Assembly (NCBI GenBank): GCA_003456175.1
Contig: DMPB01000099.1
Span: 63,847-73,227, forward strand
DNA length: 9,381 bases
Direction of reading: 5' to 3'
From: Chitinophagaceae bacterium
GTDB lineage: Bacteria > Bacteroidota > Bacteroidia > Chitinophagales > Chitinophagaceae
Part shown: piece after piece, positions 1 through 5,864 of the stretch
Layout of the letters: every line of letters starts with the position of its first letter
How positions within the stretch are numbered: position 1 is the stretch's first letter
The notes under the pieces: generated by a model
Database searches by the model: none
What the model was told of the DNA's origin: nothing
The model's input: only the letters and a program-made list of their open reading frames with translations
Translations under genes and position numbers: made by a program

Positions 1-612
1 AATACCAATTATACGAATGCTGCCGGCGAAGTATTTTCTCTTACCAACTTTCAATATTATATCAGCAATATTGCATGCTATAATAGTACTAGCGGCAGAT
101 GGGAAACATTAGACGGACAATATTATTTGGTGAGTATTGCTAGCGATAGTTCTAGAATCATTAACCTAAAAGTGAGTAACCGAAACTACTCGCAAATTAG
201 ATTTTTATTAGGCGTTGATAGCACAAGAAATGTAAGCGGCGTACAATCGGGCGCACTTGACCCATTAAATGGTATGTTCTGGACTTGGAATAGCGGCTAT
301 ATTATGGCTAAACTAGAAGGCTGGAGTAATGTAAGTACCGCACCAGCTAATAGCATGAGCTATCACATCGGCGGTTTTAGAACAGGCGAAAATGCTGCTA
401 GAACCATAACATTTAACCTTACTACAGCTATTAGCATACCTACAAATGGCAAGAGTATTGTTACCTTACATGCCGATGGACTGAGATGGTTTACCGGCGT
501 ACATAATTTGCGAATTGCTACGCAAGCTATTGTACACAACCCTGGCGTTGCAGCTATGCGTTTTGCGGATAACTACGAACGTATGTTTACCTTAGTTAAT
601 GTTCAGAATTAA
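1..612 (+). CDS. MbnP-like copper-binding family protein (3' part, 5' end outside window)
   Basis: The frame is open from base 1, and 203 residues precede the TAA at 610-612. The apparent TTG start at 127 lies inside the domain, so the gene begins upstream, and probably a signal peptide and the first beta strands are missing. The fragment is rich in predicted beta strands and shows what I recognise as the MbnP-like pattern: FQYYISNI (fragment residues 17-24), a YYLV strand (41-44), LGVDS (70-74), GALDP-NGMFWTWNSGYI (84-101), YHIGGF (121-126) and ADNYERMF near the C-terminus (189-196). MbnP proteins are periplasmic copper-binding proteins; the founding member has a tryptophan oxidised to kynurenine by its partner di-heme enzyme MbnH. 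A di-heme peroxidase gene follows with a one-base overlap, which supports the assignment. Candidate target tryptophans are W34, W94, W96, W108 and W163 of the fragment; which one, if any, is modified is unknown. Family assignment is from memory of conserved motifs. Confidence 0.8.
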   Translation, partial: NTNYTNAAGEVFSLTNFQYYISNIACYNSTSGRWETLDGQYYLVSIASDSSRIINLKVSNRNYSQIRFLLGVDSTRNVSGVQSGALDPLNGMFWTWNSGYIMAKLEGWSNVSTAPANSMSYHIGGFRTGENAARTITFNLTTAISIPTNGKSIVTLHADGLRWFTGVHNLRIATQAIVHNPGVAAMRFADNYERMFTLVNVQN

Positions 613-1670
613 TGCGATTTACAAAAAACATATGGTTGTGTTTGAGCATTGTTGCAGTAGTTATAGGCATTATTGGCATTCATAGCTGTAAAAAAACAGA
701 TGCAGCCCCAAGCATACCTACACCTACGCCCGTTGCTTTTAACGTGCCTACTGGCTGGCCACAGCCCGAATACGATTTCACAAAAAATCCACTTACACAA
801 GAGGGTATCGCATTAGGAAGAGCTTTGTTTTACGAAGGTAAGCTCAGTAAAGACGGCAACTTCCCCTGTGCAAGCTGCCATCAGAACTTTGCCGCTTTTG
901 CCACCTTCGACCATAATTTTAGCCATGGTTTCAATAATAGCTTTACTACACGTAATGCACCAGGCACGTTTAATCTCGCTTGGCTAAAAAACTTTCATTA
1001 CGATGGTGGTATTAATCATTTAGACTTACAACCATTAGCACCTATAACTGCACCTAACGAAATGGCAGAAACCATTGCCAACGTGATTAATAAACTACAG
1101 AACGATGCAAAATATCGTCAACTTTTTACAGCAGCTTACGGCGATGATAAAATAACTACAGAACGCATGACCAAAGCGTTAAGTCAATTCATGCTTACCA
1201 TGGTAAGCAATAACAGTAAATACGATTTGGTGAAAGCAGGGCGTGCTAGCTTTACCCTGCCAGAACAATTGGGCTACGACCTTTTTAGAAGTAAGGGTTG
1301 CGTAAGTTGCCATACAGAGCCACTATTTACGAATAACGATTACATTAATATCGGTATGCCCGTAGACCCTACTATCAACGATTTTGGTAGAATGCGTGTC
1401 ACCAACAGCCGCAACGACAGTTTGAAGTTCAAAGTTCCAACCTTAAGAAATGTTCAACTAACATTTCCGTATGGGCACGATGGACGTTTTACTAACTTAG
1501 ATGCTGTTTTAGAACACTACCGCAGCGGCGTAGTAAATGGCCCAACCACCGATGCCCGCGTACGCAACAGAATTCCATTGAGCAACTTTGAAATCGGACA
1601 AATCAAAGCTTTTCTAAACACACTTACCGATACTGTACTTACCAAGAACCCTGCTTTTGCACAGCCCTAG
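612..1670 (+). CDS. Di-heme cytochrome c peroxidase / MauG-MbnH-like lipoprotein
   Basis: A 352-residue c-type di-heme protein. The N-terminus has a hydrophobic segment (about 7-24) ending in a lipobox-like IHSC with Cys26 followed by KK, so it is probably a lipoprotein exported by Sec and facing the periplasm. Heme-binding motifs are CASCH (86-90) and CVSCH (230-234), one in each half, as in the bacterial CCP/MauG family, and 352 residues fits that family. Other recognisable blocks are LGRALFYE (68-75), LQPLAPIT-PNEM (139-151), FKVPTLRNV (273-281) and PYGHDGRF (286-293). Family members reduce peroxide or use it to oxidise protein tryptophans. The ATG shares one base with the upstream stop (TAATG), so translation is probably coupled to the MbnP-like gene and that protein is the likely substrate. 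The site usually holding the inter-heme Trp (xWDG) reads HYDG (129-132), and Tyr303 lies where a distal ligand would be expected. A classical peroxide-detoxifying role remains possible. Confidence 0.9.
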   Translation: MRFTKNIWLCLSIVAVVIGIIGIHSCKKTDAAPSIPTPTPVAFNVPTGWPQPEYDFTKNPLTQEGIALGRALFYEGKLSKDGNFPCASCHQNFAAFATFDHNFSHGFNNSFTTRNAPGTFNLAWLKNFHYDGGINHLDLQPLAPITAPNEMAETIANVINKLQNDAKYRQLFTAAYGDDKITTERMTKALSQFMLTMVSNNSKYDLVKAGRASFTLPEQLGYDLFRSKGCVSCHTEPLFTNNDYINIGMPVDPTINDFGRMRVTNSRNDSLKFKVPTLRNVQLTFPYGHDGRFTNLDAVLEHYRSGVVNGPTTDARVRNRIPLSNFEIGQIKAFLNTLTDTVLTKNPAFAQP

Positions 1671-1691
1671 CACAATTTAAATACTACGATG

Positions 1692-1699
1692 TAAGTTTG
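1692..1699 (+). promoter_or_regulatory. Candidate -7 element (TAAGTTTG) for the flippase gene
   Basis: TAAGTTTG fits the Bacteroidota -7 consensus TAnnTTTG exactly. It lies in the 56-base gap after the peroxidase stop and 27 bases before the TTG start at 1727, which would leave a leader of about 20 bases. No TTTG/TTG lies at the usual 19-21-base distance upstream (the nearest TTTG is 1656-1659, spacer 32), so the promoter is incomplete or weak. No terminator is visible between the two genes, so read-through from the peroxidase gene is also possible. Confidence 0.4.
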
Positions 1700-1726
1700 C
1701 CAACAACCGATTAAATACACGCTTTC

Positions 1727-3226
1727 TTGTCGATTAAAAAACTTGCATCACACACTATCTATTATGGACTGAGTAGCATTGCTGCCAAGTTCATCAATTA
1801 TTTGCTTACACCCTACCTTACTAATAACGATGCTGTTAGCATTGGCGATTATGGGAAAATGACGGCCATGTACGCCATCATTCCTATCATCAATATCATA
1901 TTCACCTATGGTATGGAAACAGCCTACTTTAGGTTTATTCAAAATGAAGCTACAAGCGACAAGGTAAATAGCACAGCCTCCATTTCTATTATTAGCAGTA
2001 CCGTTATTTTAACCGCCGTTGGTTGGTTTATGGCAAGCCCCATAGCTACCATTGCTTCTTTACAAGGTTTTGAAAACTGGGTTCAAATTAGCCTGCTCAT
2101 TATAGCACTCGATGCTTTAAGTGCCATTCCCTTTGCAAGGCTTCGAAACGAAGGCCGACCATTGCTTTTTGCTTTTATCAGAATAGCGAGTATTCTACTT
2201 AATGTAGGTTTAACGCTATTCTTTTTAAGTTACTGCCCCAAACAAGTGGCAGCACACCCCAACAGTTGGTATATTCTTGTATACGACCCAGAGGTGAATC
2301 CAGTTACCTATATTCTTATTGCCAATTTAGCCCAAAGTGCCTTTACCTTTTTATTACTAAGCAAATGGCTACTTCCAAAACAATGGCATTTTGATATTGC
2401 CTTATGGCAAAAAATGATGGCCTATGCACTACCCATGCTACTAGCGGGTATGGGCGGCATGATTAATGAAACATTCGATAGGCTGATGTTAGGCTGGTGG
2501 TTACCCCCCGGCAGCGATTTCGATGCTCAACGAGGCATCTACGGTGCTTGTTACAAGTTAAGCCTACTCATCACCCTTTTCATTCAAGCCTTTCGAATGG
2601 GTGCCGAGCCCTTCTTCTTTAAGCAGGCACAAGGCTCTAATCCGCAAATCATTTACGCAAGGGTAATGAAGTTTTTTGTCATCTCACTATGCTTCATCTT
2701 TCTTGGCGTAACCCTGTATATGCCAATACTCAAATACTTTATTGGCGAAAAATATTGGGCCGGCCTCAGCATTGTGCCTTTATTATTGTTAGCCAATATG
2801 GCGTTAGGCATTTATTATAACCTAAGTGTTTGGTACAAGGTAACTTCTAACACCATGGCAGGCGCATACATTACCCTAGCAGGTGTTGCTATTACCTTCG
2901 CTATTAACTATTTATTCATCCCTTCTTATGGTTATATAGCCTGTGCTTGGGCTACCTTTCTATGCTACACTTGTATGATGATACTTAGTTTCCGATGGGG
3001 GCAAAAACACTATTTCATTCCTTACAAATGGAAAAAGCTGCTTGCCTATATTGCAATTGTACTGCTGCTGTTTGGTATACAAAGTATTTTTTCAGTATTC
3101 ATCGCCAATGTTAGCATACAATTACTCATAGCTACACTTTTGTTGGCCACATTCACATGGTTTATTACGCTGGTAGAACGCAAAGAACTAAAGCAGCTAC
3201 CACTAGTGGGTAGATTTATTCTCTAA
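1727..3226 (+). CDS. Polysaccharide/oligosaccharide flippase (MOP superfamily, Wzx-like)
   Basis: A 499-residue integral membrane protein with about 14 hydrophobic segments spread over the whole length, as expected for polysaccharide exporters of the MATE/MOP superfamily. These flip lipid-linked glycan units from the cytoplasmic to the periplasmic face of the inner membrane. The start MSIKKLASHTIYYGLSS followed by NYLLTPYLT (24-32) is a typical amphipathic N-terminus plus first helix of Bacteroidota members. The start codon is TTG; the next in-frame Met lies after the first helix, so TTG at 1727 is the only reasonable start. The tail ERKELKQLPLVGRFIL is cytoplasmic-looking. No glycosyltransferase or other glycan biosynthesis gene lies in the window, so the glycan cannot be named and the gene may be an orphan flippase. 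A -7-like element precedes it and an AT-rich hairpin with a T run follows. Confidence 0.85.
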   Translation: MSIKKLASHTIYYGLSSIAAKFINYLLTPYLTNNDAVSIGDYGKMTAMYAIIPIINIIFTYGMETAYFRFIQNEATSDKVNSTASISIISSTVILTAVGWFMASPIATIASLQGFENWVQISLLIIALDALSAIPFARLRNEGRPLLFAFIRIASILLNVGLTLFFLSYCPKQVAAHPNSWYILVYDPEVNPVTYILIANLAQSAFTFLLLSKWLLPKQWHFDIALWQKMMAYALPMLLAGMGGMINETFDRLMLGWWLPPGSDFDAQRGIYGACYKLSLLITLFIQAFRMGAEPFFFKQAQGSNPQIIYARVMKFFVISLCFIFLGVTLYMPILKYFIGEKYWAGLSIVPLLLLANMALGIYYNLSVWYKVTSNTMAGAYITLAGVAITFAINYLFIPSYGYIACAWATFLCYTCMMILSFRWGQKHYFIPYKWKKLLAYIAIVLLLFGIQSIFSVFIANVSIQLLIATLLLATFTWFITLVERKELKQLPLVGRFIL

Positions 3227-3234
3227 TGGCTTAT

Positions 3235-3261
3235 AAAATTTTCCTTACGGTAAATTTTTTT
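3235..3261 (+). terminator. AT-rich terminator-like hairpin after the flippase gene
   Basis: The bases 3235-3244 (AAAATTTTCC) can pair with 3249-3258 (GGTAAATTTT) around a TTAC loop, with a single T-T mismatch, and an unbroken run of seven T covers 3255-3261. It begins 9 bases after the flippase stop. The stem is GC-poor, so it may be a weak terminator. Its T run abuts the -33 region of the tRNA promoter. Confidence 0.45.
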
Positions 3262-3262
3262 G

Positions 3263-3292
3263 TTGCTCCATATAGCAAAAACCCTATTTTTG
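3263..3292 (+). promoter_or_regulatory. Bacteroidota-type promoter for tRNA-Leu
   Basis: A -33-like TTG at 3263-3265 (within TTTTGTTG) and a perfect TAnnTTTG -7 element, TATTTTTG at 3285-3292, are separated by 19 bases, matching the spacing of Bacteroidota primary-sigma promoters. Transcription would start near 3297-3300, about 40 bases before the mature tRNA. The terminator-like hairpin just upstream supports an independent start here. Confidence 0.65.
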
Positions 3293-3336
3293 CCACCCAA
3301 TTTCCAAGAAGGGTTCCAAAAACCTGGAAGTTACCG

Positions 3337-3418
3337 GCGGGTGTGGCGAAATTGGTAGACGCATTAGACTTAGGATCTAACGCCGCGAGGCATGGGGGTT
3401 CGAGTCCCTCCACCCGCA
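3337..3418 (+). tRNA. tRNA-Leu (anticodon UAG)
   Basis: The acceptor stem GCGGGTG (3337-3343) pairs with CACCCGC (3411-3417), with A3418 as discriminator. The anticodon stem TTAGA/TCTAA (3364-3368/3376-3380) encloses the loop CTTAGGA, giving anticodon TAG at 3371-3373, which reads CUN leucine codons. A long class II variable arm (about 3381-3393, GCC/GGC stem) and a T arm GGGGG/CCCTC with loop TTCGAGT complete the cloverleaf. The long variable arm and the D-arm sequence TGGCGAAATTGGTAGAC are typical of tRNA-Leu. CCA is not encoded (CT follows the discriminator), so it must be added after transcription. Confidence 0.97.
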
Positions 3419-3420
3419 CT

Positions 3421-3450
3421 AAACCCCTTCCCTGAGGGGTTTATTTTTTT
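3421..3450 (+). terminator. Intrinsic terminator after tRNA-Leu
   Basis: An 8-bp perfect stem, AAACCCCT (3421-3428) with AGGGGTTT (3435-3442), has a TCCCTG loop and is followed by ATTTTTTT (3443-3450). It begins two bases after the tRNA, so the tRNA is probably a monocistronic transcript with a very short 3' trailer. Confidence 0.9.
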
Positions 3451-3465
3451 AATTACCGATAACAA

Positions 3466-3488
3466 TGCTTCAGTAAGGGGCTGAAGTA
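3466..3488 (+). promoter_or_regulatory. Hairpin in the trigger factor leader
   Basis: CTTCAG (3468-3473) and CTGAAG (3481-3486) form a perfect 6-bp stem around the loop TAAGGGG, extendable by a G-U and a T-A pair. It ends 16 bases before the tig ATG, has no T run, and follows the tRNA terminator, so it is not another terminator. The purine-rich loop is the only SD-like stretch before tig, but it is too far from the start unless the stem brings it nearer. A role in mRNA stability or translation is inference. Confidence 0.35.
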
Positions 3489-3504
3489 ACAACGTCTCTT
3501 TTGC

Positions 3505-4863
3505 ATGGCTACAGTTACCCGTGAACAAATTGGTACGCTGCACGATAAATTAGTGGTTACACTCAGCAAGAACGATTATTATCCTGCATTCGAAAAAGGT
3601 TTAAAACAATACGCTCAAAAAGCCAATATCCCTGGTTTCCGTAAGGGAATGGTACCTGCCGGATTAGTGAAGAAAATGTACGGTCAAAGTATCTTTACAG
3701 ACGAAATACTACGCACTGTAGAAAAAGAACTGAACGCCTACCTCACCAATGAAAAGCTCGATATTTTCGCTCAGCCATTACCATTAGAAGGCGATGCCGC
3801 CAAGCTCGATGTTAATAATCCTGCCGATTATACTTTCAATTTTGAAATAGGTTTGAAGCCTGCTTTAAACATCGATCTTAATAAAGGCACTTACACCCGC
3901 TACAAAATTGAAGTAACCGAAACCATGATCAATGAAGAGGTAGACCGCCTTCGTACGCGTTTCGGTAAAATGACAGAGCCTGAAGCCATTAATAACGACG
4001 AAAATGTTTTAAACGTAACCTTCACCGAAACCGATGAAGCTGGCAACGCCGTAGAAGGTGGCATTAGTAAAGCTAGCAACAGCCTTTTGGTGAAATACTT
4101 TACAGAAGCACAACGTGCAGTATTACAAGGCAAAAAAGTAGGCGATAGCCTTACGGTAAAATTAAACGATGCTTTAGAAGCTACTTCAAAAGAAGCAGTA
4201 CTTGGCGATTTAAATCTTCGCCACGAAGATGCCGACAAATACTTCACCATTGCCATTACCAAAGTTGGCTTGGTAGAAAAAGCGGAACTTAACAACGAAT
4301 TTTTCGAAGCTGCATACCCAGGTGCGGGTATTGAACACGAAGCCGGATTCCGTAACCGTGTACTGCAAGATATTGATGCTTATTTCGCACAGCAAACTAC
4401 CAACCAATTACACGATCAAATTTTCCACAATTTAGTAGACCATACAACAGTTGAATTTCCAGAAGCATTCTTAAAGCGTTGGTTGCAAGTTGGTGGCGAA
4501 AAACCAAAAACAGCCGAAGAAGCCGAAGCTGAATATCCTGGTTTTGCCAAGCAATTAAAGTGGAGCATTGTTAGTGGCCAGCTCATTAACGATAATAAAA
4601 TTGAAGTAAACCAAGATGAGTTAAGAGCTTTTGCAAAACAACAAATGCTTGGTTACATGAATGTACCCATGAGCGGCGAAGACATGCCTTGGTTGGATGA
4701 TTACATCAACCGCATGATGAGCGACCGCAAGTATGTAGAAAACACTTACTTCCAATTACAAACCGATAAGTTATTCCGTTACGTTGAAACACAAATCAAC
4801 CCTACTGAACAGCCTATTAGCGTTGAAGCATTTACCGATATGGTGAAAAACCACCATCACTAA
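3505..4863 (+). CDS. tig: Trigger factor (ribosome-associated chaperone)
   Basis: 452 residues, a normal length for Bacteroidota trigger factors. The protein sits at the ribosomal tunnel exit and holds nascent chains before folding. The N-terminal ribosome-binding domain (about 1-115) contains the signature loop IPGFRKGMVP (42-51), whose FRK contacts the large subunit. A middle domain (about 165-250) occupies the PPIase position and keeps an EGG motif (184-186), but the FIPGFE-like active-site block is replaced by FTEAQRAVLQGKKVGD (199-214), so prolyl isomerase activity is doubtful. The C-terminal helical chaperone arms fill about 260-450. The protein ends in three histidines. The ATG at 3505 gives the standard N-terminus; upstream is TCTCTTTTGC with no SD sequence and no clear promoter. 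Unlike in many bacteria, clpP/clpX do not follow; a strong terminator does. Confidence 0.95.
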   Translation: MATVTREQIGTLHDKLVVTLSKNDYYPAFEKGLKQYAQKANIPGFRKGMVPAGLVKKMYGQSIFTDEILRTVEKELNAYLTNEKLDIFAQPLPLEGDAAKLDVNNPADYTFNFEIGLKPALNIDLNKGTYTRYKIEVTETMINEEVDRLRTRFGKMTEPEAINNDENVLNVTFTETDEAGNAVEGGISKASNSLLVKYFTEAQRAVLQGKKVGDSLTVKLNDALEATSKEAVLGDLNLRHEDADKYFTIAITKVGLVEKAELNNEFFEAAYPGAGIEHEAGFRNRVLQDIDAYFAQQTTNQLHDQIFHNLVDHTTVEFPEAFLKRWLQVGGEKPKTAEEAEAEYPGFAKQLKWSIVSGQLINDNKIEVNQDELRAFAKQQMLGYMNVPMSGEDMPWLDDYINRMMSDRKYVENTYFQLQTDKLFRYVETQINPTEQPISVEAFTDMVKNHHH

Positions 4864-4873
4864 TTGCGATCAC

Positions 4874-4950
4874 ATTTACCGTAAGGTATTTGCATATTGT
4901 AGCCACTTCTTACGAAGTGGCTTTTTTGTATCATATGCCTTACGGCAAAT
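4874..4950 (+). repeat. Inverted repeat enclosing the tig terminator
   Basis: The 16-base arms ATTTACCGTAAGGTAT (4874-4889) and ATGCCTTACGGCAAAT (4935-4950) are reverse complements apart from two positions, giving 14 Watson-Crick pairs plus one G-U and one A-C in the + strand RNA. The tig terminator lies between the arms. Each arm also contains a small internal hairpin (TACC/GGTA or TGCC/GGCA around a 4-base loop) and a copy of CCTTACGG(T/C)AAAT, which is also found upstream of the tRNA promoter. Confidence 0.6.
4901..4927 (+). terminator. Intrinsic terminator of tig
   Basis: A perfect 9-bp stem, AGCCACTTC (4901-4909) with GAAGTGGCT (4914-4922), has a TTAC loop and runs into six T (4922-4927). 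It lies 37 bases after the tig stop and separates tig from uppP, so uppP must have its own promoter in 4928-5026. Confidence 0.92.
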
Positions 4951-5026
4951 ACATATACACGATTAACCTTTGCCGAATAGCCTTACCTTGCAAGCACTAA
5001 ATATTTGCAACCAACAACCAAGTATC

Positions 5027-5854
5027 ATGTCGTTATTTGAGTCGATTATTTTAGCAGTAGTAGAAGGACTAACCGAATTTTTGCCAGTAAGTAGTACTGC
5101 TCATATGATTTTTGCCAGTACTTTCTTAGGCATCCAGAAAGATGAATTTGTGAAAATGTTTCAAGTAGCCATACAATTCGGAGCCATTTTAGCGGTGGTA
5201 GTATTGTACTGGCGTAAATTCTTCAATTTTACCAAACTATCGTTCTATATCAAATTAGCTATTGGCGTAATGCCTGCTTTAATACTAGGCTACTTGTTCG
5301 ATGATTACATAGAATCGGTACTTGAAAAACCAATACCTATTGCAATAGTTTTAATTATTGGCGGAGTGGTGTTATTATTTGTAGACCGTTGGTTTAGTAA
5401 CAATAATATTGATGATGACTATGCTATTACCATTCCGAAAGCGTTAGCAATTGGCTTCTGGCAATGCCTTGCTATGATGCCCGGCACTAGTAGAAGCGCC
5501 GCTAGCATTATTGGTGGTATGCAACAAAAACTTACCCGAAACTTGGCAGCCGAGTTTTCTTTCTTTTTAGCAGTACCAACCATGTTAGCGGTGAATGTGT
5601 ACTCTATTTTTTTGAAAGATTGGAAGTATAATGGTACTGAGCAAAAAGGCTATCAAATGATATTAAGCGATACAGCACACACCACCGCTTTTGCACTAGG
5701 CAATGTAGTAGCATTTATTGTAGCCATTATAGCCATCAAATTTTTCATTGGCTTTTTGAAGAAATATGGCTTTAAAATGTGGGGTTATTATAGAATTATT
5801 GTAGGCCTCATTTTATTAGCATTATTTTTATCTGGCGTGGTTACCACCGCCTAA
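5027..5854 (+). CDS. uppP: Undecaprenyl-diphosphate phosphatase (UppP/BacA)
   Basis: A 275-residue polytopic membrane enzyme that converts undecaprenyl diphosphate to the monophosphate, recycling the lipid carrier for peptidoglycan and other surface glycans. The first helix has the catalytic block EGLTEFLPVSSTAH (13-26); Glu13, Glu17 and His26 match the spacing of the essential residues in Escherichia coli BacA. The second block PGTSRSAAS (152-160) includes Ser155 and the phosphate-binding Arg156. About eight hydrophobic segments follow the family layout and the length is typical. An in-frame TTG at 4970 would add 19 polar residues unlike the family; ATG at 5027 gives the standard MSLFESIILAVVEG start and is preferred. 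It heads a run of four closely spaced genes, with 10 bases before the next one. No SD sequence is present; the leader before ATG is A/C-rich. Confidence 0.95.
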   Translation: MSLFESIILAVVEGLTEFLPVSSTAHMIFASTFLGIQKDEFVKMFQVAIQFGAILAVVVLYWRKFFNFTKLSFYIKLAIGVMPALILGYLFDDYIESVLEKPIPIAIVLIIGGVVLLFVDRWFSNNNIDDDYAITIPKALAIGFWQCLAMMPGTSRSAASIIGGMQQKLTRNLAAEFSFFLAVPTMLAVNVYSIFLKDWKYNGTEQKGYQMILSDTAHTTAFALGNVVAFIVAIIAIKFFIGFLKKYGFKMWGYYRIIVGLILLALFLSGVVTTA

Positions 5855-5864
5855 TACCGTTGCT

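Noticed and set aside
127..129. TTG at 127 as the start of the first gene
   Set aside because: The frame is open upstream to base 1 and the upstream residues (FQYYISNI, YY) belong to the same conserved domain.
609..800. 63-codon ORF on the - strand
   Set aside because: It is antisense to the signal peptide and N-terminal region of the di-heme peroxidase; its cysteine-rich translation is a by-product of that coding sequence.
3226..3435. Small + strand ORF of 69 codons beginning in the flippase stop (TAATG)
   Set aside because: It runs through the tRNA-Leu gene; its GVAKLVDALDLGSNAARHGG-like segment is the well-known false translation of tRNA-Leu, and it also covers the tRNA promoter.
3639..3646. 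CCGTAAGG inside tig, resembling the intergenic repeat core
   Set aside because: It encodes the required FRKG ribosome-binding motif and lacks the AAAT part of the repeat, so it is explained by coding.
3900..4295. 131-codon ORF on the - strand opposite tig
   Set aside because: It is entirely antisense to a confidently identified gene, has serine-rich low-complexity translation and no recognisable domain or promoter.
4965..5007. Possible uppP -7 elements: AACCTTTG (4965-4972), TACCTTG (4984-4990), AATATTTG (5000-5007)
   Set aside because: Each departs from TAnnTTTG and none has a TTG at 19-21 bases upstream; uppP needs a promoter here, but the sequence does not single one out.
4970..5026. Longer uppP with TTG start at 4970
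   Set aside because: The added 19 residues are polar and unlike the UppP N-terminus; the ATG at 5027 gives the standard family start.
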